Source: Nanobdellota archaeon (GTDB lineage Archaea > Nanobdellota > Nanobdellia > Woesearchaeales > B3-WOES). Taken from it: a stretch of DNA of 15,976 nt. Shown here piece after piece: positions 9,901 to 14,554 of this stretch. Made by a program: the position numbers and the translations under genes. Numbering within the stretch: the stretch's first letter is position 1; each line of letters begins with the position of its first letter. Where the stretch lies: assembly GCA_023131705.1 (NCBI GenBank), contig JAGLZG010000133.1:1-15976 (forward strand), written 5' to 3'. Under the pieces are notes generated by a model. It was not told where the DNA came from. It saw only the letters and a list, made by a program, of their open reading frames with translations, and ran no database searches.

Positions 9901-10544
9901 TCTTTTTTTTCTGATCCTTTTTTAATAGCATAATATTTTTCACCACTATATTCTATTTTTAACATACCACTTATTGTAACATTCAAGTTATTATTTCCTG
10001 AATCATAACCAAAAGGGTAATATCTTAATAAAGCATATTTTTGTTTTCCCCTGTAACCAAAATCAACAGTAATTAAATCATGAGAAGAAAAAAACTCATC
10101 ATAAATCTCATATTCAGGAAACATATCCAGAAAATCATGCTCTTCAGGAATAAATGGCTTTATTTTTTCACTAATCCTGATTTGTATATCACTAGAATTG
10201 ATAATCTTAACTTTAAAAACTTTCATATCCTCTGGGATAGGAATTTCAAAATATTTGAATGGAAGTATAGGTTCTCCTATATTAGAGCTATAATAAAAAT
10301 CTTCTACAATTATCTCTGAATAATTTCCTGTTTCATTAATATAAATATCATCAGGATTTAATTGATAGTATATTACATCAGAATCAAATTCATTTACTAT
10401 TCCCCTATTAAGCTCTGGTATTTCATTGTAATCAGGAATTTTATATTCACATGAATAAGATTGTGCTTTTGCTGGAGATAGAAAAACAACTAATAAAAAT
10501 AATACTAATATAATCAAAACAATTTTCCTAATTTTAACCCCCAT
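6990..10544 (-). CDS. Secreted protein: propeptide-like domain, seven-bladed propeller, CARDB and alpha/beta hydrolase
   Basis: The protein is 1184 aa from the ATG at 10544 (MGVKIRK..). An in-frame TTG at 10565 would add seven residues before the signal peptide and is less likely. Residues 1-27 are a signal peptide. Residues 60-215 resemble the peptidase C25 (gingipain) propeptide (GEPILPFKYFEIPIPE..., later YRGKQKYALLRYYPFGY). Residues 226-583 are seven repeats of about 51 residues (W.KTFGGS, SVQQTSDNGYI, DFWLIKTD.NGN), fitting a seven-bladed beta-propeller. Residues 590-692 are CARDB (ends DESDESNNN). Residues 905-1180 are an alpha/beta hydrolase: nucleophile elbow GHSNG with Ser986, Asp1127 in NPQDTVVG and His1166 in YNHAS. 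Peptidase C25 itself is absent. The likely role is a secreted lipase, esterase or peptidase-like hydrolase; the substrate is unknown. It is the first gene of the operon. Confidence 0.87.
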   Translation of the reverse strand: MGVKIRKIVLIILVLFLLVVFLSPAKAQSYSCEYKIPDYNEIPELNRGIVNEFDSDVIYYQLNPDDIYINETGNYSEIIVEDFYYSSNIGEPILPFKYFEIPIPEDMKVFKVKIINSSDIQIRISEKIKPFIPEEHDFLDMFPEYEIYDEFFSSHDLITVDFGYRGKQKYALLRYYPFGYDSGNNNLNVTISGMLKIEYSGEKYYAIKKGSEKKDLFLMETSPDVEWNKTFGGSSDDRAYSVQQTSDNGYIIAGYTKSSAAGDEDFWLVKTDLNGNQEWSKTFGGSSHDYAYSVQQTSDNGYIVAGATNSFGAGICDFWLVKTDLNGNQEWSKTFGGSSHDYARSIQQTNDNGYIVAGYTFSFARGSDFWLIKTDLNGNQEWSKTSGRSGYDHAYSVQQTSDNGYIVAGDTYSFAGSYDFWLIKTDVNGNQEWSKTFGGSSDDRAYSVQQTSDNGYIVAGHTKSFGAGDEDFWLIKTDLNGNQEWSKTFGGSDSDYAESVQQTSDNGYIVAGYTKSFGAGSSDFWLIKTDLNGNQEWSKTFGGSSNDYAYSIQQTSDNGYIVAGYTGSFGVDYYDFWLIKLKGSICETMLDLSVDSSDISFIKQNNNVNVSVLIKNNGESSASNVEVKFLDTHNSNLVKKTTVNISSIPASGSKTASINWELDEGHIVYVIVDPDDKIDESDESNNNVHKEYVGTLKYYVEADVPPSSSEIGNYVKNNIEDGVIVNNPDEADVKILIARHNPLIVWHFATLEDKGWGFYGGAIKFEDKVCDKPYCGVIGNTIKDGKKEIYIEANDVDGFIAASKKFIKEQDSFKTTGNAIFLDEEDEDAIAVYDYLHTDDNLPYYKKDSDEFKEIVRKSLEGEMYNEEDGNFTTTISGQNINLRYTHLDPEHNQIFLDWKNPNDDYPVVMAGGIWSDISAWEELGGELSDEGKDVWLIEITGGPDMECDTCPDYTYDDLTDNVWPAYIEGIKSISEKDKVHYIGHSNGARVALSSLNEIYTTNSPVDKFISVACPTTLNDDTIFTGLVRKKIENQFVNDTNGNYAMSKINQSGETHIKKVSYLNRLIEYGGGLISDIITITAIFEDEKISRNLLSFYNQLALEEDSTIDLSNVNLDKLYLFNTNPQDTVVGIEDQDRILDGATSINSGNKEGIVYGNKWNFIIYNHASLRTKRDVKKGIKEVLE
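8798..9869 (-). repeat. Seven in-frame tandem repeats of 150-159 bp encoding propeller blades
   Basis: Seven consecutive units code for 'EW.KTFGGS..D.A.S.QQT.DNGYI.AG.T.SF....DFWL.KTD.NGNQ'. The stretch from the end of one unit into the next is nearly identical at the DNA level (plus strand: CCAGAAATC, then TTTTACTCCATTCTTGATTT). Differences cluster at three places per unit, the predicted loops after GGS, after VAG and before DFWL. The first blade (WNK, SSAAG) and the last (LKGSIC) diverge most, as expected of the ends of an array. Confidence 0.92.
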
Positions 10545-10583
10545 TCTTTCAAAGAATAAAATCAATTATTTAAATTTTCCTAT

Positions 10584-10591
10584 TATATAAA
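10584..10591 (-). promoter_or_regulatory. TATA box of the surface-protein operon
   Basis: The minus strand reads TTTATATA followed by an A/T stretch. The expected transcription start falls near 10560, leaving a leader of about 20 nt with a weak GAAAGA ribosome site before the ATG at 10544. This is the only convincing promoter seen for the five-gene series down to 3781. Confidence 0.6.
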
Positions 10592-10676
10592 GCAAATATC
10601 TTAGGTGAAGGCGCAAACTAAAAGTTACTTATTTTTATTTATGTTATTACTTTTCAATAACTACAAAACCGAAAGG

Positions 10677-10687
10677 TTTATATATAA
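10677..10687 (+). promoter_or_regulatory. Strong archaeal promoter (BRE plus TATA) for the small-gene cluster
   Basis: CCGAAAGG (10669-10676) directly precedes TTTATATATAA, a good fit to an archaeal B-recognition element and box A. Transcription should begin near 10705-10712, which places the nested hairpin at the very 5' end of the RNA. The 217-bp interval 10566-10782 holds this promoter, the divergent one at 10584-10591 and the hairpin; I see no gene in it. Confidence 0.65.
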
Positions 10688-10711
10688 GTTATTATCACTA
10701 TATAGTAATAA

Positions 10712-10766
10712 TAATAAGCCCAAGAGCAGAGTTCTTATCCCCCTGGATAAGCCTCTTGGGTTATTA
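10712..10766 (+). other. Nested stem-loop at the 5' end of the small-gene transcript
   Basis: The outer stem pairs TAATAAGCCCAAGAG (10712-10726) with CTCTTGGGTTATTA (10753-10766): 14 base pairs with one bulged G at 10718. The inner stem pairs CTTATCC (10734-10740) with GGATAAG (10745-10751) across a CCCT loop. A 7-nt strand separates the two stems on one side and a single C on the other. It begins where transcription is predicted to start and ends 16 nt before the first micro-ORF. It could be a 5' UTR regulatory or stabilising structure, or a small RNA. It is too short and lacks the arms for a tRNA. Confidence 0.6.
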
Positions 10767-10782
10767 TGATTTATGGTGTAAA

Positions 10783-10911
10783 ATGGAAGATAAAGAATTT
10801 GTATATGATGAGGTAAGAGGAGAAAAAGGAAAGAAAAGAGTGCTTGATGCTCTAAACAAGACAAAGCTAAGCAAGCATGAGATGGATGATCTGTTTAATT
10901 GCATAGAATAG
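10783..10911 (+). CDS. 42-aa micro-protein, copy 1 of a duplicated family
   Basis: The ATG at 10783 opens a 42-codon frame ending at TAG. The product is soluble and highly charged (MEDKEFVYDEVRGEKGKK.., then LNKTKLSKHEMDDLFNCIE). The second half looks like one or two amphipathic helices. I do not recognise the family. Support for it being real comes from a second copy at 11581-11712, which shares GKK..L..LNKTKLS.H.MD at the protein level and similar DNA. It sits between the hairpin leader and a candidate lipoprotein gene, whose start is 8 nt after its stop. A helix-turn-helix-like or regulatory peptide is possible, but nothing proves it. Confidence 0.6.
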   Translation: MEDKEFVYDEVRGEKGKKRVLDALNKTKLSKHEMDDLFNCIE

Positions 10912-10919
10912 GGGATAAA

Positions 10920-11579
10920 ATGTTAAGTCAAGATAATAAAACAGGAATAAATGAAAATAAAAGTAATAGATTGTCTTATTATTTTTTGATAGCTTCTTTG
11001 GTTGGTACTGTTACTACTGTTACTTTAGGTGGATGTGGGGATGGAAAAAAATTTGAGGATATGAATAAAATATATAGTGTCCAGTTATCAGAGGAAAATC
11101 AAGAAACCTTAGAAAATCTAATTAATTTTAGTGATTTGGAAGAAATAAGAAGTAATAAAAAGAGAATTTATGGGGAAGCTAAAATTTATGAAAATTTATC
11201 TAATAATATTAAAAATAAAGTCAAGAAATGGGAAAGGCCTGACTGGCCACAAGTTGCAAAAGCAAAATTTGAAGCTATAAAACTTTATGATGGGTTAGTT
11301 AGAGCTAATGGCTCTTATTCAGAAGAATCACAGAACGCATTAATGGATATTGAATTAGACCCTGTTCTTTATTGCAGTGGAAAAGGAACTGCTTTTAATT
11401 TAGGTAAATATAAATTAAAAATAACAGATTATGAACCAACTTTTTGTATAGATAATATTAGACAAAACTCTGCTATAATAGGTTATCAAATAATTATAGA
11501 TGATAAAATTATAAAAAAAGGAAAAGTTGATCTTTCAAGAAGAGATTATAGCTTAAGAGACTTGTTGGGTGAAAAATAA
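10920..11579 (+). CDS. Candidate membrane-anchored lipoprotein, unknown function
   Basis: The product is 219 aa from the ATG at 10920, which has GGGG 5 nt upstream (AATAGGGGATAAAATG). An in-frame TTG at 10899 would overlap the micro-ORF and lacks a ribosome site. A polar head of 17 residues precedes a hydrophobic stretch (about 18-36) ending in TLGGC, a lipobox with Cys39 as the possible lipid-modified residue. The exported part has a Lys/Glu-rich helical middle (about 50-135) and a C-terminal beta-rich part with two cysteines (VLYCSGKG and TFCIDN) that could form a disulfide. No known family was recognised. It follows micro-ORF copy 1 and precedes copy 2 by 1 nt, so all are probably on one message. 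If the hydrophobic stretch is not cleaved, it is instead a single-pass membrane protein. Confidence 0.8.
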   Translation: MLSQDNKTGINENKSNRLSYYFLIASLVGTVTTVTLGGCGDGKKFEDMNKIYSVQLSEENQETLENLINFSDLEEIRSNKKRIYGEAKIYENLSNNIKNKVKKWERPDWPQVAKAKFEAIKLYDGLVRANGSYSEESQNALMDIELDPVLYCSGKGTAFNLGKYKLKITDYEPTFCIDNIRQNSAIIGYQIIIDDKIIKKGKVDLSRRDYSLRDLLGEK

Positions 11580-11580
11580 A

Positions 11581-11712
11581 ATGCAACAAGAAATTGAAGA
11601 ATATTTGCTTGATGAGACAAATGGTTGCGAAGGTAAAAAACCTATTTTGAGTTCTTTGAATAAAACAAAGCTGAGCAATCATAAAATGGATGTGATCTAT
11701 TTAGTTGTATAG
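11581..11712 (+). CDS. 43-aa micro-protein, frameshifted copy 2 of the duplicated family
   Basis: The ATG follows the lipoprotein stop by 1 nt. The product begins MQQEIEEYLLDETNGCEGKK and continues with LSSLNKTKLSNHKMD, aligning with copy 1 from GKK to MD. After MD it reads VIYLVV and stops, whereas copy 1 reads DLFNCIE. Removing one extra TG in GGATGTGATC (around 11689-11697) restores MDDLFSCIE and a TAA at 11715-11717, so copy 2 carries a 2-nt insertion that replaces its last seven residues. Either it is decaying or the altered tail is tolerated. I read this directly from the two aligned stretches; function is unknown. Confidence 0.5.
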   Translation: MQQEIEEYLLDETNGCEGKKPILSSLNKTKLSNHKMDVIYLVV

Positions 11713-11729
11713 AATAAAGAAGGTGAAAA

Positions 11730-11819
11730 ATGAAAAAGGGGTTAAATTTTATTCTATCAGGATTATCCCTTTTGTTGATATTATTGTCCTATCACACAGG
11801 AAATCTAGGGATATGGTAA
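11730..11819 (+). CDS. 29-aa single-helix membrane peptide
   Basis: A textbook archaeal ribosome site, AGGTGA (11721-11726), lies 3 nt before the ATG at 11730. The 29-codon frame gives a basic start (MKKGLNF), one hydrophobic segment (ILSGLSLLLILLS) and a short outer tail (YHTGNLGIW). It could be a true small membrane protein or the remnant of a longer exported protein. The position after micro-ORF copy 2 mirrors the lipoprotein after copy 1. No similarity to the lipoprotein's own hydrophobic segment is evident. Confidence 0.5.
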   Translation: MKKGLNFILSGLSLLLILLSYHTGNLGIW

Positions 11820-11849
11820 AAAGTTTTATAAGCTAATTTACGGAATAAC

Positions 11850-11869
11850 TTATTGTTCCAAAACAATAA
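11850..11869. repeat. Perfect 8-bp inverted repeat abutting a TATA box
   Basis: TTATTGTT (11850-11857) and AACAATAA (11862-11869) are perfect complements separated by CCAA. The right arm runs into the TATA box of the Dph2-fragment gene, where a dimeric repressor could compete with TBP/TFB. It could equally be a weak hairpin terminator for the upstream micro-gene cluster, though no T-run follows. Confidence 0.45.
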
Positions 11870-11878
11870 ATATAAAAG
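11868..11878 (+). promoter_or_regulatory. TATA box for the Dph2-fragment gene
   Basis: The sequence AAATATAAAAG ends 22 nt before the ATG at 11901, the spacing expected for a leaderless transcript. No Shine-Dalgarno precedes the ATG, in agreement. Confidence 0.55.
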
Positions 11879-11900
11879 TCAACTATAATTCCCTTTTATT

Positions 11901-12146
11901 ATGACATACAACCTAGAACCAAACAAGGCTGTAAAAGAAATAAAGAATAAAAAAGCTAAAACAGTTTTAATTCAATTACCAGATGGTTTAAAGCCAAAAG
12001 CCAAGGAAATAGCTGACTTCATAGAAAACAATACCAATGCTAAATGTTTTATTTGGATGGGAAGTTGTTATGGCGCCTGCGATATTCCTAATGTCAAGGA
12101 TTTTGATTTATTAATACAATGGGGGCATAGCGAGTTTAGAAAATGA
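11901..12146 (+). CDS. dph2: Truncated diphthamide synthase (Dph1/Dph2-type) N-terminal fragment
   Basis: The 81 aa match the start of archaeal Dph2 (2-(3-amino-3-carboxypropyl)histidine synthase): IQLPDGLK (24-31), GSCYGACD (54-61) and a 'LLIQWGHS' segment (70-77). The intact enzyme is a radical [4Fe-4S] protein that transfers a 3-amino-3-carboxypropyl group from S-adenosylmethionine to a histidine of elongation factor 2, and is about 340 residues long. Cys60 corresponds to the first cluster ligand; the other two, in later domains, are missing. The frame stops right after GHSEFRK, and I found no Dph2-like sequence in the following bases. Its TGA overlaps the next ATG by 4 nt. With one of three ligands it cannot do the known reaction alone, so it is a relic or a repurposed domain. 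Confidence 0.82.
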   Translation: MTYNLEPNKAVKEIKNKKAKTVLIQLPDGLKPKAKEIADFIENNTNAKCFIWMGSCYGACDIPNVKDFDLLIQWGHSEFRK

Positions 12147-12598
12147 ACCTGACAAACTATCTATTAACAAGCATTGCAGTTTATTTTGGCTTAATAGCAG
12201 GGATAATAGTTTCATATATGTCAAAAGAAGAGATAAAGCCGGGAAAAAGATATTTTGTTATTATGCATAACATAATTCTTGCTTTTATCTTTTTTTTTAT
12301 TTTGAAATTATTTAATCTTAATATCTATTTAATAATTATACTAATTTTGATTCTGCTTATATCATTATTTTCTTTTAAAGAAATTTATAAAAAAAGCTAT
12401 ATAGCATATTTCCTTTTAGGAACTATATTTTATCTTAGCCATAAAAACATCAATTATTTTTTAATAACCTCTGCTTTGATATTCCTATATGGAATGCCAA
12501 CTTCTGCTTTACAGCTGGATTTCAAAAAAAAGAATTATCATAGAATTATTATTAAGAATTTGTTATTTTTTATCTGTTTGTTATTGTTCTTTATATGA
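12143..12598 (+). CDS. Multi-pass membrane protein, unknown function
   Basis: The 151-aa product is nearly all hydrophobic, with about six segments (about 5-26, 41-58, 60-78, 86-100, 105-119, 136-151). A loop after the first helix reads SKEEIKPGKRYF and may be the conserved, functional part. No family was recognised with confidence. The ATG overlaps the stop of the Dph2 fragment (ATGA), so translation is probably coupled to it. Its 3' end overlaps the convergent PAP2-family gene by 8 bp, leaving no room for a terminator. The neighbouring PAP2-like gene makes a role in lipid or polyprenol metabolism conceivable, but only by context. Confidence 0.72.
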   Translation: MNLTNYLLTSIAVYFGLIAGIIVSYMSKEEIKPGKRYFVIMHNIILAFIFFFILKLFNLNIYLIIILILILLISLFSFKEIYKKSYIAYFLLGTIFYLSHKNINYFLITSALIFLYGMPTSALQLDFKKKNYHRIIIKNLLFFICLLLFFI

Positions 12599-12926
12599 TA
12601 CTAATAAGAAATGCCACTAACAAACCAAGCATGATGCCTGCTAAAACCTCTATTGGCTTATGCCTTGTATCTTTAGTTCTTATCATTGTGTCTCTTATAA
12701 CTATTAATGAAAAAATGATAGTTACTGCAAACAAGGTATTTAAGCCGTTATAAAGATAAACAGAAAGTGTTAGTGCTGTTACAGTTGCAGAATGCGCAGA
12801 AGGCATCCCACCTGCTTTAACCATCTGCTTAATATTGAATTTCCTTGATTCTTTTAAAGCACTTAATAGTTTGATTAGATGCGCTATAAAATATGCTATA
12901 AGAGGGGATAATATTATTTTGAGCAT
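12591..12926 (-). CDS. Divergent PAP2 (DUF212) family membrane protein, shortened
   Basis: This 111-aa protein carries the DUF212 signature GGMPSAHSA (39-47, His45) and the closing HKPIEVLAGIMLG (89-101), with hydrophobic segments at about 2-20, 48-60, 63-77 and 92-110. The family is related to acid phosphatase/vanadium haloperoxidase enzymes and is presumed to act on lipid phosphates. The segment between RD (78-79) and HKP is only about nine residues, whereas typical members have a longer 'GVRR..GKQA..LN' stretch there, so this copy is compact. I chose the ATG at 12926 because a TATA box stands 21 nt upstream and the first helix begins there. The open frame extends to 13025 but would then translate palindromic DNA. 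Confidence 0.8.
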   Translation of the reverse strand: MLKIILSPLIAYFIAHLIKLLSALKESRKFNIKQMVKAGGMPSAHSATVTALTLSVYLYNGLNTLFAVTIIFSLIVIRDTMIRTKDTRHKPIEVLAGIMLGLLVAFLISII

Positions 12927-12947
12927 GTGGTTAATGAATATTTGTTT

Positions 12948-12955
12948 TTTATAAA
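12948..12955 (-). promoter_or_regulatory. TATA box for the divergent PAP2 gene
   Basis: TTTATAAA on the minus strand (context ACTTTATAAAAA) lies 21 nt before the ATG at 12926, giving a leaderless start. The paired palindromes lie just upstream of it. Confidence 0.55.
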
Positions 12956-12972
12956 GTTTGTGTTTATTAACA

Positions 12973-13027
12973 ATTTGCAGAATACTGCTTGCTTTAGCTA
13001 GCAGATGAATGCAATTCTTCTGCAAAT
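12973..13027. repeat. Nested inverted repeats upstream of the PAP2 gene (palindrome copy A inside)
   Basis: The outer arms ATTTGCAGAA (12973-12982) and TTCTGCAAAT (13018-13027) are perfect complements. Inside lies palindrome A: CTGCTTGCT (12985-12993), TT, AGCTAGCAG (12996-13004), with one mismatched pair. The element ends 17 bp upstream of the PAP2 TATA box. Confidence 0.7.
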
Positions 13028-13034
13028 GGTTAAG

Positions 13035-13064
13035 AAATACTGTTGACTTTAGTCAACAGTATTT
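13035..13064. repeat. Perfect 14-bp palindrome (copy B) between thrC and the PAP2 gene
   Basis: AAATACTGTTGACT (13035-13048) and AGTCAACAGTATTT (13051-13064) are perfect complements around TT. It lies 22 nt after the threonine synthase stop. It shares AATACTG, CTTTAG and the final CA with palindrome A in register. It may be a transcription-factor operator or a hairpin ending the thrC message; no long T-run follows on the minus strand, which weakens the terminator reading. Confidence 0.75.
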
Positions 13065-13086
13065 ATTTGAAATAACTAAAATAAAT

Positions 13087-14541
13087 TTAAGAAAAAATAT
13101 CCTTTATCTTTGACTTGGCTTCTTGAATCTGTGCATCACTAAGCTTTAAACCTTCTTTTGTTTGTTCTGGTTCACTTTCAATAGTGTGAATCCTTTCTTC
13201 TGATTTTGCTTGTTTTTTCATTCCAGAAGGAAGTTCAGGAGTTATACCTATGGCTTTCTTAACATCAATTGGGAATTTTCCAGGGTCAGCTGTTTCATAA
13301 ACAACAGCAAGTTTATCATGATTTCCTTTTAGAAATATCTCCAGAGTTTTCCAACCAACTGCACCATGAGGATCAAGAATGACACCATACTTTTCATAAA
13401 CTTCTTTCATGGTTTTATAATGGTGGGGGTTATCAACTCCTACTGAAAAAATATCTTTTCTTATAGCATCCATGTCAGGCATTTTATCAATTACCCCCTG
13501 CTTAAGAACTTTTTTAGTAATATTGTCTCTTTCATCAAAAATATGCCCACCATAAAAGTCAATTAATCTTGCTAAATTGCTTGGATTAGAGACATTCATT
13601 GCTGATGAAGGGGATTTTTTAGAGGGCTTTACTATATATTGTCCGGTTTCCAAAAATTCAGGGAATTCTGTGTTTTCATTTACTCCACATATGATTTTGG
13701 AAATTGGCAATCCCATCTCTTTTGCTATTACAGTGCCCATCATATCTCCAAAATTTCCAGATGGGATGCTTGCAATCATTGGTTCTCCATCTTCAGCAAC
13801 CCTTGAATAGGCAAAGAAAGGATAGACTGCCTGCGGCAATAACCTGCCTATACTTATTGAGTTTGCTGAAGTTGCATTATCTTTATCACCAAAAACCTTT
13901 TCAAAAAATTCCTTATCTCCGAGAAGATTTTTTGCTAATGCCTGGCAAACATCAAAATCTCCATTTACCTCAAAAGCATAAATATTATCTTTTAAGGTTG
14001 TCATTTGCCTTCTTTGGCCTTCACTAATTGAGCCTCTTGGGAAAAAGACAATATTATCCACATTAGCTAATCCATACAGAGCATCAGCAACAGCTCCTCC
14101 AGTATCACCACTAGTTGCAACAACAACTGTTCTTTTTAATCCCCTTTTACCAAGAAAATAATTTAGTGCTCTTGCAAAAAATCTTGCTGCATAATCCTTG
14201 AAAGAATAAGTGGGTCCTTGTGTCAGCCACATTATATGTGTTTTTCCTGTTATATGCTGAACTTTTGTTGGAATTCTATCTTCTTTATAGGCATCATTTA
14301 ATAGTTCTTTTAGTTTATCTTCTGGTATTTCAGAGCCTAAAAAAGGATTCAAAACCTGAAAAGCAATCTGCGCATAAGACATATTTTTCATATCTTTAAT
14401 TTGTTCATGGGATAGCTTGGGTATATCACTTCTTGCCATCATATACAACCCATAATCAGAAGCCATACCATCCAACAAAGCAGTCTCAAAATTAACTCTT
14501 TCATTTTTATTATTTGTACTATGGTAAAATATTGGTTTCAT
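13087..14541 (-). CDS. thrC: Threonine synthase
   Basis: This 484-aa cytoplasmic enzyme converts O-phosphohomoserine to threonine and phosphate using pyridoxal phosphate. The N-terminal region is that of the longer bacterial/yeast-type form (FYHSTNNK near the start, DGMASDYGLY). Lys115 in TYSFKDYAARF is the Schiff-base lysine. SGDTGGA (144-150) and PSGNFGD (260-266) are the cofactor and phosphate loops; SANSISIGRLLPQ (225-237) and TADPGKFP complete the family pattern. The last 45 or so residues after ITPELPSG are a charged, probably helical extension (KKQAKSEERIH... SKIKDIFS) beyond the usual end. The gene starts 13 nt after the stop of the 419-aa HTH protein with no ribosome site, so the pair is probably cotranscribed. 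No other threonine-pathway gene is present in the window. Confidence 0.96.
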   Translation of the reverse strand: MKPIFYHSTNNKNERVNFETALLDGMASDYGLYMMARSDIPKLSHEQIKDMKNMSYAQIAFQVLNPFLGSEIPEDKLKELLNDAYKEDRIPTKVQHITGKTHIMWLTQGPTYSFKDYAARFFARALNYFLGKRGLKRTVVVATSGDTGGAVADALYGLANVDNIVFFPRGSISEGQRRQMTTLKDNIYAFEVNGDFDVCQALAKNLLGDKEFFEKVFGDKDNATSANSISIGRLLPQAVYPFFAYSRVAEDGEPMIASIPSGNFGDMMGTVIAKEMGLPISKIICGVNENTEFPEFLETGQYIVKPSKKSPSSAMNVSNPSNLARLIDFYGGHIFDERDNITKKVLKQGVIDKMPDMDAIRKDIFSVGVDNPHHYKTMKEVYEKYGVILDPHGAVGWKTLEIFLKGNHDKLAVVYETADPGKFPIDVKKAIGITPELPSGMKKQAKSEERIHTIESEPEQTKEGLKLSDAQIQEAKSKIKDIFS

Positions 14542-14554
14542 TTTAATTTATTTT

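Noticed and set aside
10734..10751. Base-pairing between the ATCCCCC loop region and the GGGGGAT at the peptidase gene start (3719-3713)
   Set aside because: Only seven bases match and they do not extend. Runs of G/C of this length occur by chance, and part of the match is locked in the inner stem.
10712..10766. A tRNA or tRNA-like gene
   Set aside because: The structure has only two nested stems, about 55 nt, with no T-arm sequence (GTTCRA) or acceptor stem of the right layout.
10661..10864. A 67-codon minus-strand frame across the promoter and hairpin region
   Set aside because: It is antisense to the promoter, hairpin and micro-ORF, has low-complexity Leu-rich composition arising from A/T-rich DNA, and has no ribosome site.
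12927..13025. A 33-codon N-terminal extension of the divergent PAP2 protein
   Set aside because: It would translate the nested palindromes, and the TATA box at 12948-12955 would lie inside the gene. The leaderless ATG at 12926 fits both promoter and family start better.
13577..14027. Plus-strand open frames antisense to threonine synthase
   Set aside because: They follow from codon use of thrC on the other strand, have no promoter or ribosome site, and encode nothing recognisable.
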